In this document: piece by piece, positions 7,581-16,748 of the stretch
Layout: each line of letters starts with the position of its first letter
Position numbering within the stretch: position 1 is the stretch's first letter
Source: SP197 sp965242595
GTDB lineage: Bacteria > Pseudomonadota > Alphaproteobacteria > SP197
Assembly: GCA_965242595.1 (NCBI GenBank)
Contig: OZ251464.1
Coordinates: 1,612,001-1,676,000 of the forward strand
DNA: 64,000 nucleotides
Reading direction: 5' to 3'
Made by a program: the position numbers and the translations under genes
The notes under the pieces: model-generated
Databases searched by the model: none
What the model was told of the DNA's origin: nothing
What the model saw: only the letters and a program-made list of their open reading frames with translations

Positions 7581-10565
7581 TCATCGCGGCACCGCCAGCA
7601 GCATGGCGTCCAGCAGGCGCTTTTCGCTGCTGCCTCTTGGGTAGAGGGCGGAGAGGGCGTTGGCAAGGCGCAGGAAGTCGGGGCCGCGCTCCTGTTCCGC
7701 CTTGATAAGGGCGCGCAGGGCGTTGGTGTGGCCGCCGGCCTGGAGCAGCATGGCGGCGTGAACGCGGTCGAGCACGGTGGCGGCCTGGCCGGCGGTGGCA
7801 TCCGCGTCGGCGGCGATGCGCCCGCTGCGACGGCGGGGCGGCGGTTTGGGGGTGGCGTCCGGCTCCGGGAACAGGGAGTGTTGCAGGTCGGCGCCCGAGT
7901 CGGTCTCGATGGCGCCGGCGGCGGCAGCGGCGCCTTGGTGGCCGAACAGCCCCCTGGCGCGCTCGGCCACCGGCAGCAGGCGGACCACGCCCTTGTCCTG
8001 GGCGACGATGCGCCCGGTCCAGCGGTCGAGGTCGATGCCCATGGGCTGGGCAAGGCGGCGCACCACGTCGAAGGGCAGCGCGAAGCCCCTGGCAGCGGCC
8101 TTGGCGGCCGTCTCGTCGTCTTCGTCTGCCGCGCCATCGTCGGCGCGGGCGGCGCTGCTTTGCAGGGTCCACAGGAACAGCGCCGTCAGGCGGGCATCCT
8201 CTTCCAGCGCCCCGGCCAGGCCATTGCGGGCCCTGGCTTCGGCGGCGCCCAGCACCTGTTGCAGCGCCATGCGGCCGACCACCTCCCACACCTTCTCCAG
8301 ATAATCGGCCAGCCCCACGACCTGCCCTTCGGCGGTTTCCACGGCGCGGTAGCGGCTGAAGATCTCCAGCGCCGGGCCGATGCAGGCGAACACCAGGTCG
8401 GCGCCGCGTACGCCCTCCTCTTGCAAGCGCGCCATCCAGGCGGCCACCCGGACCCGCAGCTCGCGCAGCACGTCGTCCCAATCGCCGATGGCGGCGTCGG
8501 CGGGGCGCGGGCGGCAGATCAGGTGGACGCTGGTGGCGAGAGCGGCGGAATCGCGGGCGCGCAGACGGGTGGCGCTTTCAGTGACGATGGGCCAGGAGCC
8601 GGTGACGGTCCAGCCGCCGCGGATCATGCCGGAGAGCAGCGCCTCCCAGCCCTCGGTGGTCTTGTGGGCGAAGACGACAGAACCGATACCATCTTCGCGC
8701 AGCACTCGGCGACCCTCGGCGAAAGCCTCGCCCATGATGTCTTCGAAGAACGCGCGGTCTTTGACTCGACCGTCGCAGGTCCTGGTCTCGTCTTGTACCG
8801 CCTCGCGGTTCTTGGGAGAAAGCGGGTTGTCGGGGTCGAAGGGATCGTGCAGCAACGGATGATCGGGCAAGCTGCGTTTGAGCCAGACAAGGAAAAAATC
8901 GGAGAGATCCGAGTAAGGAATGGCATCGTAATAAGGCGGATCGGTGAACAAGACAGACGCAACTCTATCGGGCAGAGGGTGATTCACGGAATCTGCCTGC
9001 TGGACAGAGCAAGAATGTGAAATTGCAGACGATATTCTAGTTACGATTTCTAGAATATGGTCGAGTGAACGCTCGATCCCGACATAAGACTTTTCGGTAA
9101 GGCATGTTTCGACGAAATCCCAGGAAATTGGTAAGGCATTCCTACCAAATAAATGACCTATGTCTTCGTTAGAAGAGCGCCACATAGCTAAAGAGCAGTT
9201 AAAGTCAGCTACTTTGTCAACTGCAAGAGCCAAAAGCTCAGCCACAGGATGAAATTTATCCTTCCGATAGATGTTCGCGATATTGTCGCATACTAGGGCA
9301 TAAGAGAATTTCTGCCGCGCCGTGAACAGATCGCCCCAACGAAGCATCCCGTAGCGTTGCACGCGAAAGCCCAATGTTCCGATCGGTGGCAACGGCTCGT
9401 CCGGTACCGGGCAAAGCCCCTGCCTGCCGCCGCGCTCCCATGCGTCGAGAATGTTCGCAAGCCGCTCTTGCGCCCGGCGCACCGCGGCATAATCGGCGTC
9501 GGTGGGCAGGCGATAGTGGCGCCCGCTTTCGCCGGGCCTCAGGATCACCACCGCGGTCAGGCGCGCGCCGCCCGTGCGCCGGCCCTCGTCATCGAACACC
9601 GCGTCACCGCCGCCGCGCCGGGTGGAAAGCTGCGCCCGCACCCGTTCCGGGGCCAGCACGGCGTTGCAGCACAGGCACGTCGCCCGAGCGCGGGTCACGC
9701 TGCCGGTGCGCACCTCGCTTTCTATCTGGGGCGTGAAAATCTCGAAGGCGACCTGAGGCGGCCCCTCCTCCGGCCGCTCGATCCGGTGCCGCAGCGCCCG
9801 CCAGCGCTTCGGTTGCTTCTCCTTCTTACATAACCAGAAAGAACGCATGAGCGGGATTTCGGCGCCGCAGCCGGGCGCCTCGCAACGGACGGTGCGCGCC
9901 CAGAGATAAGCGATGGGTGTGGCCCCGTCCGGGTCCGCTGGATAGAGGTCCGCCAACTCCTTCGCTGCCGCGGCGCGGATTTCGGCTCCGGCCTGGCGCA
10001 GCTCATCGGCCAGCCCGGGGCCGTGGCGGGGGATGTCTTCCAGCATGACCTTCAGGATCAGGCAGGCGACCGGGTTGAGATCGCTGGCAAAGGCCTCGCA
10101 GCCCAGGCGCAGGGCTTCCAGCGGGATCGAGCCGCCGCCGGCGAAGGGATCCACCACCAGCGGCGCCTCATCGCCATGGGCCGCCTTCACCAGGGCGCGG
10201 CTGACGCGCAGGTAATCGCCGTGAGAGGCGAGATCCCAATTGGCGAAATCGGCGATGAAGCGCAGCAGGGCGCGGCGCAGGTCTTCGTCGCCCGCGCCCG
10301 GGCGGCAATGGGGGATCCGCGGCAGCAGCGCCCGCGCTTCCTGCTTGAAGGCTGGAGGGCAATGGGGGTCGCACGGGTCCGGCCACAGCAGAGCCAGCAG
10401 CACCGCCCGCGACGAGGCCAGCGGGCGGCGGGCCCACCAATGATGCATGGTGGAAGGCAACCCTCGGGGAACGGGAAATTTCTTCTCCCGATAAGCCACA
10501 TGGCGCGAGACCGTCGCGATGGGGAAGTCCACCTCGGCCAGGCGTTTGCATGAGCGCGGGATCAT
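7581..10565 (-). CDS. DUF1156 domain-containing DNA methyltransferase
   Basis: This is a putative adenine-specific DNA methylase of 994 aa. The DUF1156 region with HHWWARRPLASSRA lies near residues 41-54. The SAM-binding motif is VVDPFAGGGSIPLEAL at 137-152 and the catalytic motif DPPY is at 542-545. The segment between the two motifs includes an AT-rich stretch (about 8860-9330) unlike the rest of the gene. Its start overlaps the upstream DUF3644 stop as ATGA. It is probably the modification enzyme of the island, either protecting self DNA or marking targets; its specificity cannot be read from the sequence. Confidence 0.9.
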   Translation of the reverse strand: MIPRSCKRLAEVDFPIATVSRHVAYREKKFPVPRGLPSTMHHWWARRPLASSRAVLLALLWPDPCDPHCPPAFKQEARALLPRIPHCRPGAGDEDLRRALLRFIADFANWDLASHGDYLRVSRALVKAAHGDEAPLVVDPFAGGGSIPLEALRLGCEAFASDLNPVACLILKVMLEDIPRHGPGLADELRQAGAEIRAAAAKELADLYPADPDGATPIAYLWARTVRCEAPGCGAEIPLMRSFWLCKKEKQPKRWRALRHRIERPEEGPPQVAFEIFTPQIESEVRTGSVTRARATCLCCNAVLAPERVRAQLSTRRGGGDAVFDDEGRRTGGARLTAVVILRPGESGRHYRLPTDADYAAVRRAQERLANILDAWERGGRQGLCPVPDEPLPPIGTLGFRVQRYGMLRWGDLFTARQKFSYALVCDNIANIYRKDKFHPVAELLALAVDKVADFNCSLAMWRSSNEDIGHLFGRNALPISWDFVETCLTEKSYVGIERSLDHILEIVTRISSAISHSCSVQQADSVNHPLPDRVASVLFTDPPYYDAIPYSDLSDFFLVWLKRSLPDHPLLHDPFDPDNPLSPKNREAVQDETRTCDGRVKDRAFFEDIMGEAFAEGRRVLREDGIGSVVFAHKTTEGWEALLSGMIRGGWTVTGSWPIVTESATRLRARDSAALATSVHLICRPRPADAAIGDWDDVLRELRVRVAAWMARLQEEGVRGADLVFACIGPALEIFSRYRAVETAEGQVVGLADYLEKVWEVVGRMALQQVLGAAEARARNGLAGALEEDARLTALFLWTLQSSAARADDGAADEDDETAAKAAARGFALPFDVVRRLAQPMGIDLDRWTGRIVAQDKGVVRLLPVAERARGLFGHQGAAAAAGAIETDSGADLQHSLFPEPDATPKPPPRRRSGRIAADADATAGQAATVLDRVHAAMLLQAGGHTNALRALIKAEQERGPDFLRLANALSALYPRGSSEKRLLDAMLLAVPR

Positions 10566-11569
10566 GGCTTGGCCACCCTTTGTCTTCTTTGAAGAAATTC
10601 ACGATAATCCTTACACGCTGTCTCAACTTCATTTTTGGTAAGCCCTTTAATGTATGCCACTACTTCATTAGAGTATTTTTTCAATGCACCTCCTGAATCT
10701 GCCCAAAAAAATCTCGATTTTTCTTTGATGTCATACTTCCGTATAATAGCTTGAAAAACATAGCTCGTAAATCTTTTTCCGTGCAATTTTCCGATTTTTA
10801 TGAGAATATCTTTTTGTCGCAACGGGTGTGATTCATTAGGGTTTCGATCACGATTAATTATTATTGATTTGTTCTCCGATGTTCTTTCAACTCCTACCAC
10901 AATATCTGCCTCGCCGATCTTTTTGATTGACTCTAGTTTGACTTTGAAGATTGTCATAAGGTAACCAGTATCTTCGCCTGATGCATTCAGATCATGTGCT
11001 ACCTTTGTTAATTCAGATAAAAACTGGCCGACCACTGAAGTCGCGTTGATGTTAGATGCACTAGAGATATAAGACATAGCATCGATAGGTGGGCGAACAC
11101 CAATTGGAAGAAGCTGCCAACTTACTTGATTCGCTAAATCAATCTGAAAAGCATTCTTCAAAAGGCTACAGTAGCTTGCGATTGATGTTTGTGCGAGAGA
11201 ATAAATAATTATTCCAAAATTCTTTTCGTTGTAAAAGTGAATCGCATTATTGCGATAATAGCTAAGAAAATAGAGATTTTTTCGAATTGGGGATTGAGGA
11301 AACGCCTTTGGAAAATATGCTTCTCCTTTCGACCATGCATCTTGCCAAGACAAAATTCTATAGGGTTGCCCTCTTTTTTTCCGATAGAAGACAGACTGCT
11401 TGTTTTTAGAAAGCAAGGCCTTCAATGCGAGTTCCCATGCGTTCAGCAGAAGTATAACTGTGCATTCGTCCCTGTACTCGAACGTCGGTTTGTTGTATAT
11501 CTCTATGGCAGCCATCATGGCTGCTTTCGAATTGCCGATCAGTTTCCTGTATGAACTACGGTAATTCAT
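10562..11569 (-). CDS. DUF3644 protein with HEPN-type RNase motif
   Basis: This 335-aa product matches the DUF3644 pattern at its N-terminus (NSKAAMMAAIEIYNKPTF, then LLLNAWELALKALL). RNNAIH at residues 106-111 fits the R-x4-H motif of HEPN ribonucleases and follows a typical helical segment, so an RNase toxin role is plausible but inferred. The gene is strikingly AT-rich compared with both neighbours, a sign of separate acquisition. Even so, it is coupled on both sides by ATGA overlaps, with the TOPRIM-like gene upstream and the methyltransferase downstream. Confidence 0.82.
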   Translation of the reverse strand: MNYRSSYRKLIGNSKAAMMAAIEIYNKPTFEYRDECTVILLLNAWELALKALLSKNKQSVFYRKKRGQPYRILSWQDAWSKGEAYFPKAFPQSPIRKNLYFLSYYRNNAIHFYNEKNFGIIIYSLAQTSIASYCSLLKNAFQIDLANQVSWQLLPIGVRPPIDAMSYISSASNINATSVVGQFLSELTKVAHDLNASGEDTGYLMTIFKVKLESIKKIGEADIVVGVERTSENKSIIINRDRNPNESHPLRQKDILIKIGKLHGKRFTSYVFQAIIRKYDIKEKSRFFWADSGGALKKYSNEVVAYIKGLTKNEVETACKDYREFLQRRQRVAKP

Positions 11570-12180
11570 CTTACACGCACTTCTGTGCCAGCAGCAACCA
11601 GCCGCTGAAGGCAGGAGAGCGCGCGCCGCAGGCTCTCCGCGCTATGCGCGGCGATATCGGGCCGCCATGCGGTGGTGACATAGTGGATGATCCGTCCGGC
11701 ATAGCCCGGCCCGATAGGGCGACCGCTGCCGGCACGAGGCACCATGTCGGCGCGGATGTCCTTGCGGCGCGAGCGGCGGGCCAGGGCGACCAAATCGCCT
11801 TTCGGGTCGGCAAGCCGTTCGGGATGGGTGGGCATATGCTTCACCGGCACACCCAGATAACCGGCGAGGGTTTCGCAATCCGCCAGCAGCCAGGCTTCGA
11901 CCTCATGCACCGCAACCCGGAAACACAGGCACAGGGCAGGCTTGGGCAGCCATGCCGCGCGTAGCGCCAGGGCGCACTTGTCGCAGTCGAGATCGACCAG
12001 CACCAGCCACGGCGCGTACTGGGCGGCGTTGTTGTAGCCCGCGATCTTCTTGCAGAGATGCCCCTTGCCCTTCATGCCATAGGCGCCGCTCATCCGCCCG
12101 CCGGCATGTTCGATCAGGCGCGCGGCAACCGCCCGGTCGGTCATGCCCTCGACGGCGGCGGCGATGACCGGGCGCAACAT
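11566..12180 (-). CDS. TOPRIM-like/DUF4276-like protein paired with AAA ATPase
   Basis: The 204-aa product has the layout of a free-standing TOPRIM-type nuclease: a glutamate in AAVEGMTDR (Glu11), an acidic cluster in VLVDLDCDKC (Asp63, 65, 67) and a later HEVEAWLLAD (Glu93, Glu95). This resembles DUF4276 and related proteins encoded beside OLD-like ATPases. It starts 3 nt after the ATPase stop and overlaps the DUF3644 gene, so it is part of the same transcript. Nuclease activity is inferred from the acidic residues. I cannot exclude a divergent family with another role. Confidence 0.65.
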   Translation of the reverse strand: MLRPVIAAAVEGMTDRAVAARLIEHAGGRMSGAYGMKGKGHLCKKIAGYNNAAQYAPWLVLVDLDCDKCALALRAAWLPKPALCLCFRVAVHEVEAWLLADCETLAGYLGVPVKHMPTHPERLADPKGDLVALARRSRRKDIRADMVPRAGSGRPIGPGYAGRIIHYVTTAWRPDIAAHSAESLRRALSCLQRLVAAGTEVRVR

Positions 12181-12183
12181 GTT

Positions 12184-13317
12184 TCAGCGATCCGCGAATG
12201 ACGCCAGCTCCCACACACCGGGGGGCTGGGTTCTGGGAATCACGACCTCGGAGAGCGAAAGGCCGTCTTCGAGAAGGGGGCGGATGTCGTCCAGCGACAC
12301 CGCCAACTGAACCTTGGCGCCTTCGCCTTCGGGAAAGAAGAGCAATGTTTCGTCGAGGCCGATGCCCTCATCGGCCAGCAATTCGGGGGAATGGGTGCTG
12401 AGGAAAAGCTGCCTTGCGGGGCGGCCTCGCACACGCCACAGCACTTGGGGAAGCACGCGCACGATCTCCGGGTGGAGGGAAAGCTCCGGCTCTTCCAGCA
12501 ACAGGGGGCCGCCCTTCTCCATGACCGCCCAGAGCAGCCCCATGAGGCGCAGGGTGCCGTCGGAGAATTGCTCTTCGCTCTGCCAGGCGCCATGGGTCCG
12601 CCAGTGCTTGTAGCGGCCGCGCAGATGCGGCGTGCCGCGCTGGTCACGCACCGTCTCGATCTGCTCCAGCTGGGGAACGGCGATGCGTAATGCCTTCTCG
12701 ATTCGCTTCAGGCGGGCCTTGCGCGTGCGTTCCGGCGTTTTGACGACCTGTTCCAGGAAATCGCCGCCATAAGGATCGTTGACGCGGCCCGGCGTGCGAT
12801 CGGGTTCACGCACCAGCTGCGGCACGATGTGGAGGTAGCGGATCGAGGCAAAGAACGCCGCCAGATCGCGGAATCTACGGTTGGCGTTGACCTGTTCGAG
12901 ATAGGTCTGGGTCAGGCGCGCGTCGTCCCTGCGGTCGTTCCCGTCCGGCCGGGAGACGATGGCCTTGCCATCCCGCGATACGCGCTCGCTGCGGAGCAGC
13001 GCACGCCGCTGGTTGTCCTGGTGGAAAGCGAGCCGGTAGTGCCAGCGGGAGCTTTCCTGCTCGATTTCGGCCTCGATTTCGATGTCCGGATAGCGCCGCG
13101 CCGCCAGGCAGCGAATGGCGCTGACCCCGCCGCGCCGGGCGACCGCCTGGGCGAGGCCGCCGCCGGGCGATGCCAGATCGCGAAGGAAGCGAAAGGCATC
13201 GAGCAGGTTGGACTTGCCGGCGGCATTGGCGCCGACCAGAAACATGCGATCCTGGATGGCGATATCGACGTCCTGGAAGTTCTTCCAGTTCCTGAGGCGC
13301 AGCTGCCGGAACCTCAT
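12184..13317 (-). CDS. AAA family ATPase (OLD/RecF-like)
   Basis: This 377-aa ATPase is related in layout to the other ATPase of the island but is not a close copy. Walker A is GANAAGKSN at residues 29-37, the signature-like SDGTLRLMG is at 252-260, Walker B LLLEEPELSLHP is at 272-283 and the switch is LSTHSPELL at about 306-314. It begins with FRQLRLRNWKNFQDVDIAI, typical of the RecF/OLD N-terminus. Its ATG overlaps the helicase stop as ATGA and the TOPRIM-like gene follows at once. The pair recalls PARIS- and Gabija-type ATPase/nuclease teams by organisation only. Confidence 0.87.
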   Translation of the reverse strand: MRFRQLRLRNWKNFQDVDIAIQDRMFLVGANAAGKSNLLDAFRFLRDLASPGGGLAQAVARRGGVSAIRCLAARRYPDIEIEAEIEQESSRWHYRLAFHQDNQRRALLRSERVSRDGKAIVSRPDGNDRRDDARLTQTYLEQVNANRRFRDLAAFFASIRYLHIVPQLVREPDRTPGRVNDPYGGDFLEQVVKTPERTRKARLKRIEKALRIAVPQLEQIETVRDQRGTPHLRGRYKHWRTHGAWQSEEQFSDGTLRLMGLLWAVMEKGGPLLLEEPELSLHPEIVRVLPQVLWRVRGRPARQLFLSTHSPELLADEGIGLDETLLFFPEGEGAKVQLAVSLDDIRPLLEDGLSLSEVVIPRTQPPGVWELASFADR

Positions 13318-16300
13318 GCCTTCCCCCCATAGGGCGCAGCATCTTCATGCACCCTCATCGGCTGGGTCATGGCGTCCAGGTTCAACCGGTAGTGCTGCAC
13401 CTTGGCGACCTCGTGCCAGGGGAAGCGGGCGGGATCTTTGACCGGTTCCTGAAGCACGGGCCGGGTCGCGCAATCGGTGACGGCATAGAGCCAGTAGCAG
13501 TCGCGGCGCTCCAGCGCCACGCGGCGCTCATTGGGGGTGAGCAGGACGCTGCCTGTGGTGGCGGCGAGGCCTTTGACCTCGATCAGCCGCAACTCGCCGG
13601 TGCGCAGATCGAGGCTGGTGAGGTCATAGCCCTGATTGTTTGCGCTGACGTCATAGACCTGCCGCCCATGTTCCCACTCGTACGCCATGGCCACGCCCAT
13701 GGCGGTGGCTTCGGTTTCCGGGTGGGGGCGCAGGGGGCGGACATGGGCGGCCTCGCGCTCGGGATGAGGCAGGATCAGGGCGGTGGCGAGGCGTTCGACA
13801 TTCTGGAGGGTGAGCGCCTGTTGACGCTGCATCTCGTCCTGCCGCCGCTGGAGCCTGGCGCTCACCTCGCCGTGGCGCCCCTCCGCCTGGGCGAGGCGGC
13901 CGTCGGCGCCGGGGACGCCGTTGTTCTTGTCTTCGGATGCCCTGCCGATCTCCTGGTCGGCCCTTGCCAGCACCTCCTTCAGGGAAAGCTGGACATGTTC
14001 GGCGATGCGCGCGACCTCGGCCAGGCGTTCTTCCCGCACGCCATCGATGAAGGGCTGAAGGGCGTTGTGGTTGAGCCAGGCGTCCGCCTCCGGGCAGGCC
14101 GCCACCGGCGGCAGAGCTGCCGGCGGGTCAGCGGGGGTCAGATTGCCCAGGAGATCGGGTTCGCGCAGGCGGGGCGTGCCGTCATGGGCCAGCTCCACCG
14201 CGAACAACCGCTCATGGACGACATGACCCAGGCCGTCCACGACACGGGCGCGGTAGATGTCGAGCCGGGCCGGGTTTTCGTGGGCCAGGGAGTGGAAGCA
14301 GGCGCCAGCGGCGAAGGCCGCGCGAGCGCAATCGAGGCAGTGGCGGCGCAAGGCCTCGAACAGGGGATGGCCGGGCGTGACCCATTCGAGATGGCCGGCC
14401 TCGGCCGTGGCGCGGTCGGTGGAAAGGCGCGGATAGCGGGCGGAGAGTTCCGCCAGCTTCCAATCGGGGTCGCGCTGGTAGCGTTTCAGAGCGGGCGGAG
14501 TGCGGCCGGGATCGTAGCTGTGCGCCAGGGCGCGGACCGGCTTCAACTCAAGGCCCGTATCCCGGGCGGATTCGGCGATGAAGCGGGCGATGGTCTCCGG
14601 CACCACCCGCCGTTCCTGCGCCCTGGCCCGGCGTTCGGCCAGCATGTCGAGATTGAGCTTGCGGGAGGCCAGACCTTCCAGGGCCGTGTGGCAGATGGCG
14701 CGGAAACGGTTTTCGTCCACCTCGTTCAGCAGGCGTCGTTCGAAATCCTCCTCGCCCAGCTTGCCGGCATAATAATCGCGCAGCACCCGTTCGACATGGG
14801 CGGCCGGCAGGACTTCGCCGACCACGTTGAACACCGCGTCGTCGTCGAGGGCGTCGCGAATGTGCTGGAGCTTGTCCAGCAGCCGTTGCAGCACCCTGCC
14901 CTCGACGGTGTTGGTTGCCACAAAGTTGAAGATCAGGCAGTCCCGCAGCTGACCGTAGCGATGGATGCGGCCCATGCGCTGTTCCAGCCGGTTCGGGTTC
15001 CAGGGGATGTCGTAGTTGAAGAGGATGTGGCAGCACTGGAGGTTGATGCCTTCGCCGGCCGCTTCGGTTGCCACCAGCACCTGGATGGCGCCTTCGCGGA
15101 ACTGCTGTTCGGCATGGAGTCTGGTGCCGGGTTCGTCGCGGAAGCCGATCCTCATGCCGCCATGGATGGTACCGACGGCGAAGCCCCAGGCCTTCAGTTG
15201 CTGCACCAGGTGGTCCAGGGTGTCCTTGAATTCGGTGAAGAGCAGCAGGCGCTGACCGGAACGCTCGAAGAAGCCTTCGTCCTGCATGATCCGGTGCAGG
15301 CGCGCGAGCTTCGCTTCGCCGCCAGAGGCCTCGACCGCCCTGGCCCGTTGGGCGAGGTCTCGAAGCTCGCCGATCTCCTGGCGGATGCTGTCGGCATCGT
15401 CGCTCAGCGCGATGGCTTCCAGCATCTTTTCCAGACGTTCGCGCTCGGCGTCTTCCAGCTCTTCGAGCTCTTCCAGGTCGGGAAGCTCGGCGGGCGCCAT
15501 CCTGGCGGTATCGCGGGCGCGCTTCAGGCCCTCTTCCAGGCGTCTGGCCCGATTTTCCAGGGAACACCGCATGGCGCAGGCGCTGGAGGCGAGGCGCCGC
15601 TGATAGAGGGACATCAGGAAGCCCACCGCGCGGGCACGGCGGTCGTCGCCCCGCTGTGCCGCGCGGACGCTCTGGCGCTTCACGAAGTGCGTGACCTCCC
15701 GGTAGAGTTCATGTTCGGGGCCGTCGATGGTGAAATTGACGGTGCGCGGGATGCGCTTCGTGAAGACCGGCTTTGCGCTCCAGGAACCGTCGTCCTGGCG
15801 CTGAGGGAAATAGACCATCGCCTCCTTGGTGCGGCGCAGATAGAAGGGCGCCCGGCGCTGCTCCATGGCCTTGCGGATGGAGGTGACATCGGCATAGGCG
15901 TCCCGGTCCAGCAGCTGGAGAAAGAGCGTGAAGTTGTCCGGGTCGCCCTTGTGAGGCGTGGCGGTCAGCAGGAGGATATGGTCGCTGCTGTCGCGCAAAA
16001 GCTCTCCCAGCCGGTAGCGCTGGCTCTTGTGGCTTTCGTCGGCGGCCGACATGCGGTGCGCCTCGTCCACGATGACCAGATCCCAGCGCGCCTGTCGCAG
16101 GCCGGGCAGAATGTCGCCGCGCTTGGCGAGATCGAGGGAGACGATGACTTGCTTCTGTTCCAGCCACTGGTTGACGCCGAATTGGTCGCGGATGTCGCCG
16201 CCCTTGAGGACGAGGAAGGTCTCGTCGAACTTCTCCCTGAGCTCGCGCTGCCATTGGAAGGACAGGTTCGACGGGCATACTACCAGGATGCGTTCCACCA

Positions 16301-16748
16301 AGCCGCGCAGTTTGAGTTCGCGGATCAGGAGGCCGGCCATCACGGTCTTGCCGGCGCCGGCATCGTCGGCCAGCAGGAAGCGGACGCTGGGCAGTTTGAG
16401 AAGGTGCTCATAGACCGCTTCCAGCTGATGGGGCAGCGGGTCCACGCGCGAGATGGAAAGTCCGAAATAGGGATCGAACTCATAGGCGATGCCGAGGGCG
16501 TGGGCCAGGATGGCGAGGCGCAGCAGCCGGCCGTCGCCACGATAGGAGGGGGTGGAGGAGGTGACCTCGAGCTCTGCCAGTTCGGTTTCGGTCAGGGTGA
16601 CGCTGCGGAAACGCTGCGAGCGCATTCCCACCAGGCCCGCAACCCAGGCCCCGGCGCCGTTCGAGCGCACGCTTTCGACCCTCATGCGCTCGTCGAATTG
16701 CGGGCCGGCGAGCAGCTGTCCTTCATTCAAGGGCGGGCAGTCGTTCAA
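13314..16748 (-). CDS. SNF2-like helicase with C-terminal DUF3883 domain
   Basis: This is a superfamily 2 helicase or translocase of about 1144 aa and the first gene of the island operon. Walker A is DDAGAGKTVMAG (about residues 128-139), the DEAH box lies in VIVDEAHRMS (228-231) and motif III is LLTATPHKGD. The helicase C half carries NPNRLEQRMGRIHRYGQ. The last 110 residues (SLDLRTGELRLIEVKGLA and following) match the DUF3883 domain seen in defence helicases. I chose a TTG start because AAAGGAG lies 9 nt before it and the recognisable N-terminus (NEGQLLAGPQFDERMRVESV) begins just after. ATG starts at 16790 or 16853 lack such a site. Confidence 0.88.
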   Translation of the reverse strand: MNDCPPLNEGQLLAGPQFDERMRVESVRSNGAGAWVAGLVGMRSQRFRSVTLTETELAELEVTSSTPSYRGDGRLLRLAILAHALGIAYEFDPYFGLSISRVDPLPHQLEAVYEHLLKLPSVRFLLADDAGAGKTVMAGLLIRELKLRGLVERILVVCPSNLSFQWQRELREKFDETFLVLKGGDIRDQFGVNQWLEQKQVIVSLDLAKRGDILPGLRQARWDLVIVDEAHRMSAADESHKSQRYRLGELLRDSSDHILLLTATPHKGDPDNFTLFLQLLDRDAYADVTSIRKAMEQRRAPFYLRRTKEAMVYFPQRQDDGSWSAKPVFTKRIPRTVNFTIDGPEHELYREVTHFVKRQSVRAAQRGDDRRARAVGFLMSLYQRRLASSACAMRCSLENRARRLEEGLKRARDTARMAPAELPDLEELEELEDAERERLEKMLEAIALSDDADSIRQEIGELRDLAQRARAVEASGGEAKLARLHRIMQDEGFFERSGQRLLLFTEFKDTLDHLVQQLKAWGFAVGTIHGGMRIGFRDEPGTRLHAEQQFREGAIQVLVATEAAGEGINLQCCHILFNYDIPWNPNRLEQRMGRIHRYGQLRDCLIFNFVATNTVEGRVLQRLLDKLQHIRDALDDDAVFNVVGEVLPAAHVERVLRDYYAGKLGEEDFERRLLNEVDENRFRAICHTALEGLASRKLNLDMLAERRARAQERRVVPETIARFIAESARDTGLELKPVRALAHSYDPGRTPPALKRYQRDPDWKLAELSARYPRLSTDRATAEAGHLEWVTPGHPLFEALRRHCLDCARAAFAAGACFHSLAHENPARLDIYRARVVDGLGHVVHERLFAVELAHDGTPRLREPDLLGNLTPADPPAALPPVAACPEADAWLNHNALQPFIDGVREERLAEVARIAEHVQLSLKEVLARADQEIGRASEDKNNGVPGADGRLAQAEGRHGEVSARLQRRQDEMQRQQALTLQNVERLATALILPHPEREAAHVRPLRPHPETEATAMGVAMAYEWEHGRQVYDVSANNQGYDLTSLDLRTGELRLIEVKGLAATTGSVLLTPNERRVALERRDCYWLYAVTDCATRPVLQEPVKDPARFPWHEVAKVQHYRLNLDAMTQPMRVHEDAAPYGGKA

